From Acestrorhynchus altus (taxonomy: Eukaryota > Chordata > Actinopteri > Characiformes > Acestrorhynchidae), in the NCBI GenBank assembly GCA_034509495.1, contig CM067503.1:10546994-10610993 (forward strand): a stretch of DNA of 64,000 bases, in the 5' to 3' direction. Each line of letters opens with the position of its first letter. Within the stretch, counting starts at the first letter, position 1. Both the position numbers and the translations under genes were made by a program. Below the pieces are notes generated by a model. The model did not search any database and was not told where the DNA came from. It saw nothing but the letters and a program-made list of their open reading frames with translations. Shown piece by piece: positions 13,979-27,400 of the stretch.

Positions 13979-13998
13979 ACGCGAGAGAGAGAGATACA
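13893..13998. repeat. (GT)n-(GA)n compound microsatellite
   Basis: About 75 bp of pure GT followed by GA units with a few interruptions. Confidence 0.95.
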
Positions 13999-14549
13999 GA
14001 GGAGCATAGGTACGAAAATCCAGGTTCAGAAAATAAAAATATATTCCAGGAACAGCCTGGGTCTTGCCAACTCTCTTTTCCCACCTCTACAGTGGAGGCA
14101 CAGTGGTTCTGTTGTGAAAATGATGATTTTCAAGATGAGATATAAGCACATTTCAAACAAAAGTACCTTCTGTAGTTTCAATATTTAGTGGATGTGGTGT
14201 TTTTCAAAAAATAATAAAAGTTGTCTACCATATGGTTTCATTAAACCTGAGATGACTAATGGTTACCGTATGTTTAAGGATGTCACAGTATTAGATAACA
14301 TAACCTTGTAAGTGACTGAAGGTCTTTCTTTATAAGACTTTCCTGCTTGTTATCCAGTTCTATAGCACTGGGGATTTCAGCTGAATTTTCTGCATAATTC
14401 CATGATTGAGATGTGAATGTCTCCTGAGAAATAGCTTAATTGGTTGCAATGTCTACAATGACATAAAATATAGCAATTATATTTGCTAACTAAGCTAATC
14501 ATTTCACCCAGTAAACTCATGAATTTTCTTTAAGTGCAGCATTGATCAT

Positions 14550-14846
14550 TTTTGGATGAGGATTTGATTGATGACCACCCCACCTAATGCCAGCTCCCAA
14601 ACTCCTCCCAAAAGTACTGGATGGAGCACAATTTCACTGTTCCACAAAATAACACTGATAGGCTTTAATATTCCTCTAGCCTACATCTGACTTTAGGTTG
14701 ATGGTCATCTGTTCCAGAAAGTGCTATTCTATTGGCAGTACTTCTCTACAGGGGCTAAAAGTTGTGTGTATGCATTTGTGCATCCGTGTCAGCAATGGGC
14801 ATCTTAAAGTAGTTAAATGCATTTGTTAGAAGTGGTGCCCACAAAC
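14550..14846 (+). mobile_element. MITE family A, partial copy
   Basis: Shares aagtactggatggagcac, ttcactgttccac, agtacttctctacagggg and ends ggtgcccacaaacatcac, a decayed terminal repeat. Confidence 0.65.
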
Positions 14847-15764
14847 ATCACATTTTTACATTGTTATTTCACGTATTCTCCCACTTTAAAATCTCAATGC
14901 TGTATTTATGGAAACATTAGAAAATTGATTTCCCCTTACTGAATATTACTTACTTGATCCCTGAACAGTACTTCAACAGAGCAAGCTTAAAAATCTATAT
15001 GGTTTCTACAGGATATTTATGATTGTGTACATTGTATTTGTAATGTAATTTTCCGGATGGCTCAGAACAGTCCTGAATTGCTGTGACACCCCTATACATA
15101 CGATTAAAACATATTCCCAAAAGATATAGCAGCCTTTCCTTTATAGAAATGTGTTTGAATTGTAATAAACATTTGCATAAAACAGCCTGAAAATTAGAAA
15201 AATAAAGGTGTCCCATGAGACACCTTCTACCATTTTAGTACATTCATCTGAGAAGGCCTTTAAATCTGATATGAATCTTGACTTTGCGCGATTTTTTGGG
15301 ATATTAGTGACATTCAGTTCTGTTTATGGTAGTGTACAAACACACACAACAAAAATCCTAACATTCTTGTACCCAAACCCCCTACAAACCAATGTGTTTT
15401 CGTTCTGTTTGACTTTGTGGGTCAAAGCTTAGAGTATCACAAAAAATAACACTATCATGCTTTCAGTGATAAATATGAAAATAAATTAGCATCGTATATT
15501 TCAAGTATCAGACGACACCCATGACAGGTGTGTAGTGTGTGCATTTCTGCTGTAAGGAGAATAACTGATGCTGTCTTAAATCCACTTATAAGTACAAGAG
15601 CACAGTTTGCACAAGTGCTGCGTTCTGTTGACTAGTAGTGGAGATGCCAGAGAGGAAGCAAATGAACAGATTTCTCAATGCAATTTTGAAAAAATTTGAT
15701 CAGTACCAAAAAAGTTTTACCTTTATATGATCAACCCTTTGAAGTAGTCATGCTTTCTCATCTG

Positions 15765-15925
15765 TGTTACTGGAGGCACCCCTGCTTAAAAACATCACTT
15801 GCAATTCTGAAAAAGTTTGTTGAGCTGATGAGTTGCTGATGTATTGGAGCAGGTAATGTACTGAAATATGCAGGGCAGAGTGCCTCCAGGACCAGAGTTG
15901 ATAAACACTGTGCTAAACACTGGTT
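15765..15925 (-). repeat. Short interspersed repeat, reverse copy
   Basis: Contains gcctccaggaccagagttga and taaacactg, the reverse complement of the 12645 phrase, with a longer body. Confidence 0.5.
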
Positions 15926-16040
15926 GTAAGCACAGAAAGATGCAATCACGTTTGTACACAGTTAAGTTTCAACAGGGATGATTTTACACATATTGCAAGA
16001 AGTTCCTCATTTCAACAGCATCAGTTACTCTCACAACCAA

Positions 16041-16885
16041 TTACTTCCGTTTGCGTTTCACTTTTTTCTTGATGAGCACCTCCTGCTTTTTCTTTTCTGC
16101 TTCTTCAGCTTTCTTTCTCTCCTCTTTCAGTTCTTTATACCTCCACTTAGGGATCTGCAGGAATTGTCCATTGTTGTTGCTGCTCTTGCGCCGCTCTTTT
16201 TCAGGCTCATATGTGACTGGAGGGGCCTTTGATATACGGAGTTTGGGCACCACCAGGCCAGGCCTCACACTGCTTCTCCTGACTAGATGGAGGGGCATAA
16301 GACTGGCTCTCCGGGCATCCACAACCGAGGGATCCAAAGAGTCCCTGGGGGTCTGAGGCTGTAGGCTAGTACGCCGGTCTTTTGGTTTAGGCACCGGCAA
16401 GACACAAGAGTTTTTAAAGAGACGGTTGTAGCTGTCCAGGTGTCCAGGCCTGAGTTCCTTTATGTTTTGTGCCCTCTGCTTTGTTAGTATCTCTTGAACA
16501 GAGTACCGCCGTTTACCCACACAAGGGGGGCTGCCAGGGCACACCGTCCGGCAGGTCACAGAGATGAAAGGACTACTCAGTCCCGTGGTCATGCGCACCA
16601 TGTGATCCAGGACACCATCCTCTGAGGCTTCTGTTACATTGCTGATGTCAAAGATGTCCCGGATTGCTTCGGAAATCTTCTGGATGCAGCCTTTGGGCTG
16701 CTGGGCTTTGGAGACCAGTGCAGACAGCATCGGCCACTCGGGGCGGTAATTTTCAGAGCATTGGTCTGGACATGGCCGCTGCATCATCCGAAGTATGATG
16801 AGTGCCACCTCATAGCGGCCAGTGAAGATGGCCCAGTCTCGAGGGGTGAAATTTCGTCCGTGATCTCTCGCCTCAAGGTCTGCTC
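16041..16885 (-). CDS. ankrd33b: ankrd33b coding exon 4 (terminal)
   Basis: 845 bp after acceptor ctgtcag, ending in TAA at 16041-16043. It encodes the last ankyrin repeat (ADLEARD...FTPRDWAIFTGRYEVAL), the conserved middle motifs and the lysine-rich C-terminal helix. Confidence 0.95.
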
Positions 16886-18376
16886 CTGACAGACAAAACA
16901 ATGAAGCTTTCTTTAGAGGCAAGAATCACTTACATCCAAATCAAATGTTTGTAATCTTTTTATTTGTACAAATTATTCATTACATTTGTGCTGTTACGAC
17001 TTGATAAGACTGATGGAGTTTTTAAACACTGTGTCCACTTATTTTCCCTTCAATTAGACACTCCTACCTAGATGGTCTACCATTTCAATCTAGACAGAAG
17101 ATCAAATGTTTTGTGTTGGTCATCCTCTAGTCCTTCACCACTTCTCACAAAACACTGCTCACAGGATACTGTTGGCTGGAAATTTCTGGTTGGTGGACTG
17201 TTCACAGTCCAGCAGTGACAATGAGGGGTTTAATCCACTCGTACCAGAGCAATACTCACTAATGCACCACCACCTCAGAGAAAGAGCTCCCACCCACATA
17301 ATACCTTCTCTGTGGTGGTCCTGTGCTAATGATGTGATCATAAGAATGTGACCAAAAAGCAGACATAGCATTTTTTTACTAAGTAGGCTTGCAGAAGATA
17401 ACAAAGAATGACCCAGTTAGCTCTTAGCCTATTAGTTCATCTAAAGAGGAGCCTGTACTAACTAGGTAGGTAGAATTGTATTGATCCCTTTGGGAAAGTA
17501 CCCTCGGGGAAATTAAGATAAATAGAATATATATCATGGAGAGTATATGAGCTGCTGGGTGCATGATTGAGAAGACGTGGTACAGTGAATGTATTTCGGT
17601 GTGTGCCAGAGGCCATAGTGTAAAGGAAGTAGCTGAATTTGCAGGTGTATAACAGAGGACAGTCAAACAGGCCTACCAGCAGTGGCAAAAATCCCAATCT
17701 ACCGAAAATTCTACTGCAAATACAGGAAATGAGCAGAAGTGAACAAAGGCCTCTTCTTTGCTGATCTGGCAATGGTCTGGCCATATGACCATGATATGCA
17801 GTCCCCTGTGCAGTGTTCTTTCCATAGCTGGTGTTGAAGTACCTGCATTGACTTAACTGTGTTTAAGTAACTGCAATTCTTCCATGGAACAAGGTATAAA
17901 AGATGTCAGCTGTCCCTGTCTTTCAGTTTCGTCTTTCAGCCACGATTCTAATGAGAATTTCCTCTTTAGAGGAATGGGATTTGCCACTGTTGGTAGACCT
18001 GTTTGACTTCAATACACCTGCAAATTCAGCTTCTTCTTTGACACTATAGACTTTGGCGTGTCCAAATGCAATCACAAATTTTTACCAGATATTCACATCT
18101 GCTTTGCAACCCTTTTTCCATACATTCAACAATACATTCAGTGCACTGTACCACCTATTCTCAACTTATGAATCCCATTTCAGTTTCTTGAAATTTGATC
18201 TAAACATTTTTTAGGAACTGCATATGAGTGGACCAACAGTTTTATTCATCATTCTGGACACATCCAACATCTATTTTGTCATTTTGTTAATTGTTTTAAA
18301 AGCTGTTAAATTCTGTAACAGATTTACCTGCAACAAAATCATTTTCATATTATTGAAAACATTTCTGACAGTGATG

Positions 18377-18407
<31 letters not shown>

Positions 18408-21400
18408 TTTCCAATGCTCTTAACGCTAGCTATTTTAAACTGGCGTTCAACACTAGCACTAGAGACTAATAAATGGAGTGGGAAAAAAAGACTATGCTTT
18501 TCATAGAATGGCACTGCTCTAAGAATGTCACACATCAGCTCCACTTGAAATGCATCTAGAGAGAAGCAGGCATTAGGCAAGGAGAAATTATAGTGTGCAG
18601 GAAAGCTAGAGTACCTGCCATCATCAGCGATCGGACACAGTCCACTCTGCCCTGCATAGCAGCTTTCATCAGAGCAGTGAAGCCGTGGCAGTTCCTCTTC
18701 TCGATGTCAAGGCCAGGGAAGTAGTTGAGTAGGTAGTTTGTGATTGTGATGTGCCCTGCAATCATTGAGGTGAATCATGCACAGAGTTACAGTAAAGAAG
18801 CACCTTTAGCAGTTGCAATGCCTTGTATAATCTAGACTTCAAAAGGTTAATTTATAACGTTTTTTAAAAGCTGTTGGATTTTTCTGCTGCATTGTCATTT
18901 GCTCTTGACTTGTGTGTTTACTTGTATCTATAGTAAACAGTAAGAATGGCAGGAAAGTAGGCCTACTTCTTTCTTTTCCAATGCTGATACTGAAACTTCA
19001 GTCGATATCAGTAGATATTTGACTATTATGATGAAAGATGACTGAGGTTAAAAGTAACTTGCTTTTAATTGAAGCATTTCACCTTATATTGAACATCTAA
19101 AAATAGGCAATCGTGCTCATACAATTTAAATTCTCCACAAGATCAAACTCAGCTAACATCATATCACAACAGTGTATGCTGTTGAAGCCTATATTTCTTG
19201 ATATATTTCCTATAGTTTTTCACAGCAGCAACTCCACACGGATCCGAACATTGAGCGGCCAATTTCTTGTCCACCTGCCCTGATTTTGGCCCTGCTGCAG
19301 CCTTTCAGGTGAAATCACCCCAGCGTTTAAAAAAAAACTCAGAGTTTAGCTCATTTGTTGGTCTGAGCTGGAGAAGATGCTGCAGGCTGTGCAGTGAATG
19401 AGTGGAGTTCATTATTTTGATGCTTGTTAAGGAACTATAATTTAGTTGAAAGAATTGTTAATCAAACACAACTTTTATGGCTCAGGTCGTTATTTTCTTA
19501 CATTATTTTCTTTCCCCAAAATGTTGTATAAAAGTGTTTATCACAAAATTACAGCATAGCTTCATCACACACACATTGTTGTTTCACAATAACACACACC
19601 CTCTCCTGTTCTATTGCTTTAATATGGTTCAAGAAATAACTATCCATGCCTTGCAGTCACATGGTTTTTTCATGATTACCTCAATAGCACTAACCTCACG
19701 CTGAATAGAGCAGAAAATACAGTATATGCAGAAAAATCTCCAATCGGATATAACCCAAATTTTAGGTCACCAGATCTCTTCTGACCACTAGCATCATCAT
19801 TCACTGCCAAACCTGTCATTTCATGACATTTACGTATATTTACTAATCTGTCACCTTATTCAGGGCAAAGCTTGAAATCTTCCAAAATTGATGCATATAT
19901 TTGACTGCAGGTTGGGCAATAGAGCTTACAATATGGCATCTGGAACTGAAGAAAAAGCTTTTTGTCTTCAGATATAAGACAAAACTTTTTCTTTTAAAAC
20001 AGTTGGGGAGCTAGTGCTGTTTTGCTGTGGGCATCAACACTCTCAGTGGTCAATGTCAACAAACACAACTCTAAGATGGAATCGAACTGCTTTCGTTTGG
20101 CATCTAGTTTGCCCTGTTTATCTTAGCAAGCCATTTTCCCTCTTGTGTGTGTCTTTTAGGAGTCGATAAAAGTATAAAATGACACCCATTTATCCCCACA
20201 GCACAGCATATGGGACATATGCCTTTTGAATGAAGCAGTGTCAGCAATCGGTACCCACTACAGTGGCAGCTTAATTTGTGATGTCAGCTGTAACCCATGG
20301 ATTTCCAATTTTTATAAGTAATTATGGCATTTTGGAGCATTTTTTCTATTGGTCTAATAGTACACACATATATATACTATACTGTGTATTATTTTACACC
20401 CCTTTCTTTTAGCTGGGCATCATTTTTGACACAGATGAATAAATTGTGCTCTAACGGGTTAGATTCATCCAGGTTTACTGATACAGAACATATAACAGTA
20501 TGCATAAGCCAGCCAGCATCATGCAGTGTTGACCCAATCAACAAAAATGAAAAATCAAGAAAATAATACAGGTGCATTCAGTCTTGGTGGTCAGTTTTAA
20601 TAGAACTAGTTTCCTTCAGTATTTTTATTTTTGACTGGAAATGACTTTAACCAAAAGGTCAAGGCTAATATCCTGGCCTCTTTTTCCTTCCTCAGTTATA
20701 CTCTAAGCAAAGGTTCTGAAAAGGAGTTGATTTTAAATAACAGAACACTTTTGATGCTTCACAACTTACATTGCATGCTTTTGTTGTTCTGTGATATATA
20801 CTGCAATATTAAAAAGTTAATAACATTTTCACCAGCTATAGGGCCCTATAATATCTGCAATAGTGCATGATAGAAAGAAAAACAAAAGAAAAGAAACATC
20901 TGAAAAAGATTTCACAAAGCCCCTATAGGTTCCATCAGAAGAAACAGAAACTCCCTGGTAGATGTGTCAGGAAAATTAGAACAGTGTGCACAAATGTTTT
21001 AAAATTTCACATTTTATATGTTGTACTTTACACAACATATTGCATGTCCTTCAATTTTAATATTGCATACGCACACATTGTGATAACAACACTGAAACGA
21101 TTTATTGTGCAACCCTACTATACCAATCCATTTTAAAAGGTTCTATAAAGAATTATCTATGTGAGATTTTCCCTATATGTGAAGAAATATGTTACCAGAC
21201 AAACTGTTTAGGCATTCAGATGGATTTTTGAGTTGCTTTGGAACCATTGCCATTACAAAATACCCTTTAAAGGTCATGCAGTAATTAGTAATATTCTATT
21301 AGCTTAATTATTATTAATTAATATTGCTTTGAGTTGAGTTCCTTAACGAAAAAGCCCCTGAAACATTCTTTAGGGAAAATTGTTATATGTACACTTGTAT

Positions 21401-24400
21401 ATGTAATTGTATATATTTTGTATCATTGTGGCTTCCACTATATTCCACCAGTCATTCTGAAAGAGATTGTCTGCTAACTAAATGTATGTAAATGTAGAAT
21501 CTTAAATAAAATGTACATTTCGATAGATTAAGGAATCCAGGCACATCTCAATCCCAACAAAAAAAACTAGGTTGTCTGAAGGAAAGTGGCATCTGATAGC
21601 CGACAATAACAGATGGAAAAAAAAGCAACAATAAAGTCTATAACTACCACAGCTCTGAGACAGCACTCGGTTCAAACTGCATGTTTTAAACACAGAAATT
21701 ATGCAAAGCACCAGTTCCACTGGATAAGTGGTGCGTCTAAAGGTGGAAAACCTCTTGAAGATTGATGCTAAGTTTAAAATGTGGATAAACTAAACCCACC
21801 ACGCACAATCCAGAGCATGCTGTATCATAACTGATGCATGGTGGAGGTTATGTCATGGCTTTGATTTGCATAGTGATGTCTGGACCTGCTTCAAATATCT
21901 CTACTGCTCAACATCTGTAAATATGACAGATCAAAACTGATATTTACAGAAACATTATTTGTAGAAAAGTGTATCCAGACCCTCTGGGTTGATGTCACCA
22001 TACAGCATAAATATGACCCACAACACGCTGCCAAGGTAACACAAGAATTCACCAGGGGAATTTCTTGGTTGTGGAAAGTTCTGGACTGCCCCAGTCAATT
22101 TGTGTTTGTATCTAAGGAAGCACACAGTTCAGCTTGCTACAGAAAAGACTAAGACAACATCTTAAAGGCAAATATGTAAGTAGAGACTGAGTCAATGCTT
22201 TATACTAAGAATGCTCTGCTATGGGAACTGTGGGCCAAAGCCAGTATCCAATATTCCTCATAAACCTGTCAATACCAACAAATAAACATTCATAGCATGT
22301 AGAAATTGAAACCACATATACATGGATTAGTGTTAAAAAGAAATATAACATTTAATTTAGACTGTAATAAATATATCAGGGCTGGGACATCAGTGATATC
22401 AAGCTTTTTATTAATGCTCTGTTTCAATTGTGCGGAAACCTGTTTTCTGCTCCCTTGTTCTGCTCTGACCCCTGTTCTTAGCTCCTCCTCTACTCTGATC
22501 CCCTCTGCTCCATTCACAGTTTCGTGTACTATTGAGGGGCATAAGACTTGTGTATAAAGAAGAAATGAAGGTCCAATTTCAGTAAGTTTAAGTATAGTTT
22601 TATAAAGAAGGAAGAAGGATTTCATGGTGTGTCCTTTTTCAATTTTTCATATTTTTCACATTGAATTTTTCAAACATATACATCTGCATTCAGCTAAAAT
22701 ATATCAGGAAATAATATGATTTTTTTTTTGTCTGTATTGCCCAACCCTACAATACAATACAAATATTGTTTTGAAAGATTCAAATCTAAAGGTCTGTCTG
22801 GTGTTGATCATTTTTCATTTCCAGTTATGTGCCAAAAATAATATTATTCCAATATTATTTTCCATAAATACCCAGTAATATGGAGGCACAACCAGACCCT
22901 TTTAAAAGTGACCAAATCACATAGTGATTCAAGAATGTTATTTTCCATCATAAAATGAAATATGAAAATACAGATAGACCTAATGCTTACTCCCCATTAA
23001 AAACACCATATTAATATGGATAAAAACAATATATTAATAGTAATTAACTGGTTTCAGTAAACATTTAGTTCATTAACTAAACTATAAACAGAAATACAAC
23101 ATGTTGTTAATTAAAGTGTTGTCAAATGAACAAAACATCCCTAACTATAATCCATATTATACATATATTATACATATAGTGAGAATGTATGGGCACTGTG
23201 GCCCTATAAGAAAGAGGCAGGCCTACCTGCCTGGGCAGCTGTAATAAGAGCCGTGTTTCCCTCGTTGTCCTGCCAGTTCACATCCAAATGAGGACAGACT
23301 GTGAGTGCCATGACCACGTCCATGTACCCCTGATAACAGGCCACCAACAACCCAGTCTGTGGAGTCAACAAACACACACAATCTTACTTGGGAAAATGAC
23401 AGATCAGGCTGTAGTAAAGCCTCTGATTACCTCTTGTTATATAAATCATAAAGCATGATCGTTATGTAACAGAATGAGCATGTCAAGGCCAGAGGTTCCA
23501 AATCACAGCTGTAATTTTAATATGTGATGACATCCAACCTCTGGTTTTCTGCTGCTTAAATACAGAAGTTTTACAAAATGAAAGAAAAAGTTCAATATTT
23601 CGTTAAATAGCAAAAAGAGAATTTAAAAATTCAGAATCTGACTGGCTAGTTTTACAAATCCAAATCAAATCATAATTTTTTTAAAGGATGGTGAGATTAA
23701 AATAAACTGAGCAATGTGGTCATTCCAAAGCCAGTAGCCAGTATAACCAATCAGTGTAATGAAAATGGGCTTTAAACGGAGCTCATAACTGACATTTGTA
23801 TCTTGTTAGGTCATGTTCCTGCTCTTAATAAACATAACTTCTTGTATTGTACTGTTAGAAGACACAATTCTTGTTTTTCTGTAATCATCCTTCAAAATAT
23901 AAAGATTCACTATGTATCAAATGGATAGGAAAATAGTATTAACCATATTATAAAGCACAACATGGCTGTACCAACTACGACACTGGGGACTACACAGCAT
24001 TAGTTGTAACAAAGTGTAACACAACAGTGCCTATTCAGACTGATTCAAAAGAGTGGGTTTTTTTAACCACAATACAACACAAACCATAATAATATTATTA
24101 ATCTCTAAACCATGATGTAAATCGGTGAAAAGGCAATATATATTCTACACTATATATGATGGGAAAATATTAGGACACACCACCTTTGTTTTTACTATAT
24201 TTAAACATATTGAACTTTGATATTTTATTTAGTCATTTTCATGCCTTGACTAATGTCCCCTCCTCGGTGTGGGGGTGAAGGTGAGCAAGGTAGAGGAGGA
24301 GCTGAGAGCAGGTGGTGGAGCAGAGTGGGAAATATTTAAACCAAACACTATTTAAAAACTTAAAAACTTGATATAAACAACAACACCTCATATCCCACGC

Positions 24401-27400
24401 TTTTTATATTCTGATATAGATATAATATTGTTAAATTGCCCAGCCCTACTGGTATTATAGAGTATTGCTAACCATACAGTGATGAGGGCCATGAGCACAG
24501 GAAACTGAAGAATTCTGGAACATAAAAGTGGACATACAGCAGAGGAGATGTGCAGTACACCCTTATCAATCTGTGCTCACTACAGTGTGTGTCTGTTGAG
24601 CCCACTGGCATGTCTCTTGCTGTCTTTCCAGCCAGTCTGTCCTAGTTAAGCGTGAACAGTGTGTATTGTGGAGAGGCATGTCAGCAGCCTGTCATCACCG
24701 ACACACAGCTGTAGGCAGCTGCCTAAAAATAAACCCCAGACGATCAAGCTTTACAAGGCGATCAGTAAATGAAGTACTTTCACCTCTCTGCATCTCTCTC
24801 ATTATGCCTCCAGTGTCTGGGATTGACTCTTGTCACACAGGTGTCATACCTTGTTAAGAAGCCCCTGAAGGATTTAAAAAACGTGTTTTAGATGTAGGCC
24901 TATTCATCACAAGGAGCATAAGCAGAGGTGTAGTCTAAACACATGCTCAAGTAAACTACTATTACTACTGCTACTATTAGTACCATTACTATTATTATGA
25001 AATACTGATTCATACAGTAGTACAAGAAAATGATGAGTATCAAGGTAAAAACTCACTAAACTAAAGCTTGTTATGTGTTATTTTTTTTCTTTTTCACAGC
25101 CTAAAAATGAACCTCATCAATGAGATGTGGAAACAACAGTAAAGCAGTTCATAAGCTGACCCAACAGAACCGATCCAATATCAAAATCTACAGTATCACA
25201 GTTTGACCAGCAGGTGAAACTGATCTAATATTGAAATGCAGAACACCACTGATAAACCTGCTTTCTAAATCTTGAGAACTGCCTGATACTAGTAGTAGTA
25301 GAAGTATTAGTGATAGTAGTAGAATTATAAGTAGTAGTATAAGTCATAGTATTAGTGGCATTAGTAGCTATTGTAGTAGAAATAGTAGTACTATTAGTAG
25401 TAGCATTCATGATAGTAGTAGTAGTAATAGTACCATTAGTAGCAAAAATAACAATAGTAGTAGTAATAGTAGTGGTAGTTGTAGCATTAGTAGTAGTAAC
25501 ATTAGTAGTAGTGACATTACTAGAAGTAGTAGTTCTTGTTGTTTTTGTTGTTGTAATAGAAGTAGTAAAAGTAGTAGTAACATTAGTAGTAGTAGTAGGA
25601 GTGCTGGTGGTGGTGGTGGTTATAGTAGTAGCCACATTAGTAACAACATTGTTGTTAGTTGTAGTAGTAGTAACATTACAAGTTGTTGTTGTAGTAACAT
25701 TAGTTGTTGTTGTAGAAGTGGTGGTAGCATTAGTAATAGTAGTAACATTAGTAGTTGTAACATTAGTTGTACTAGTAGTATTAACATTAGTAGTAGTCGT
25801 AGTAGTTGTTCTTGTTGTTGTCATAACATTATTATTAGTAGTAACAGTAGTGGTAGTAGTTGTAGTAACATCAGTTGTAATTGTAGTAACATTAGTAGTA
25901 GTAGTAGAAGTATTAACATTAATAGTAGTATTAGAAGTAACATTTGTTCTAGTAGAAGTAGCAACATTAGTAGTAGTACTCACATTAGTTGTTGTACATT
26001 AGTAATAGTAGTAGTAGTAGTAGTAACAACTTGGTGTAGTAACATTAGTTGTTGTAGTAGTTGTAAATTAGTAGTAGTAGTAGTAGAACTATCGTAGTAG
26101 TAGCAGTAGTAGTAGTAGTAGTAGTAGTAGTATCTCAGCAGATGCATTTGTTTAACAGTTATGCAGTTATTATACATTTGTTTATGTTTTACAGGCTATA
26201 AATAACTGAATCTAAAGGTTTATGATCCATGTTCCAGTTCAGTGTCCTGTGCACAAACCTTTGATGTACTATTAGCTTACTGTGACAAAATTGATCACAG
26301 TTACAATCAGTCATCACCAGATTGCCCACTCTTATGTAGGCTGGTGCGATTTGGGGCATCAGCTGCAGCACGTGTCTCTCCAGCAGCAGCAGGTCTTTTA
26401 TTCCCCTCTCTCAGCTTGGACTGAGATATATGTCTCATGCTGGAGTAATCTGTGGCCTAGTCAGCTCTTAAAATAGAAAGGATTAGCCTTGGGAGCCATT
26501 GACTGCGCCATTGAATTGTTACACTTGCTTTCTAGCTCTTTTTTTTTTTTAAAGGACAGAATCCTTTTAATTGCACATCTGACAGCATTTAAATTACAGG
26601 GGTTTTGTGTTCATACTAAAATTAAAAAGATTCCCATTAGTCACTGAGGGTGGGACAATCAAGACGGGTTTTTGCTGCTTTTGTTGGAGTAACTGTCCAG
26701 GAAAGTCTTCCTACTAGCTTTTGGAGCATTGCTGTGGGGATCTGACTGCATACAGTGACAAAAGCATTAGCAAGGTCAGGTTCTTCACAACCCCACCTAA
26801 CCACCAACTCCCCAACTCATCCAAAATCGTGGATCGAGAGCCATCATTCCAGGGCACACAGTTCCACTGCTCCACAGCTCAATGATGGGGGCTTTATAGC
26901 CCTCTAGCATATACCTGGCATTAGACATTGTGCCAGTTGGTTCATGTTTATCTGCTCCAGAGAGTCCTTATCTTTTGGCAATACTTCTCTACAGGGACTA
27001 GTGTGTGTGCTTCTACCTATGTGTCAGTAGTGGCTGGTCTCATTGATTAAGTGTTCATAAATATTTGTACATATACTGTACATTAAAATGAGAGATTCTC
27101 TATACAATTTTACCATACGATGTATTATATCACTGTCTTGGATGCATCAAAAATTCATGTCAACCAGTCCAGTGATGTATGAAACAGTCAAATCTTGTTC
27201 TACAGAAACTGATAAAGCTGATCAAATGAATGCATTCATCATACCATAACAAATATTTATAATACCAGTTTACCACTATCACTATTTGTTCACTCACTGC
27301 TTTTAAAAAGGATTAAAAAAAAATCTTAACTGTCAAATAAGCAAATAAGATCAGTGATGATTATGTTAATCATTGGACACACCTTATACAAAGACCTAGG

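Larger units (their letters stand above)
12195..16040. other. Convergent intergenic region dap/ankrd33b, includes ankrd33b 3' UTR
   Basis: No coding exon recognised. It contains a long (GT)n-(GA)n microsatellite (13893-13998), a MITE copy (14550-14846) and two fragments of a repeat with the phrase tgtttc.ccatcctggt..tggagg (12645-12700 plus, 15765-15925 minus). The ankrd33b 3' UTR must start at 16040 and run leftwards, but its end is not certain; a minus-strand AATAAA is seen at 13801-13806. Confidence 0.5.
16886..18614. other. ankrd33b: ankrd33b intron 3
   Basis: Intron carrying a MITE-like repeat (about 17090-17350), a short LINE tail in reverse orientation (17470-17525) and a (GT)n run at 18375-18408. 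No exon was seen. Confidence 0.6.

Noticed and set aside
13782..14188. Open frames of about 100 codons with His/Thr or Cys/Val runs
   Set aside because: They are products of the (GT)n-(GA)n microsatellite.
25225..26002. Two long open frames over 25225-26002 (252 and 215 codons)
   Set aside because: Both arise from the period-three AGT array and show only Thr/Asn or Val/Leu runs.
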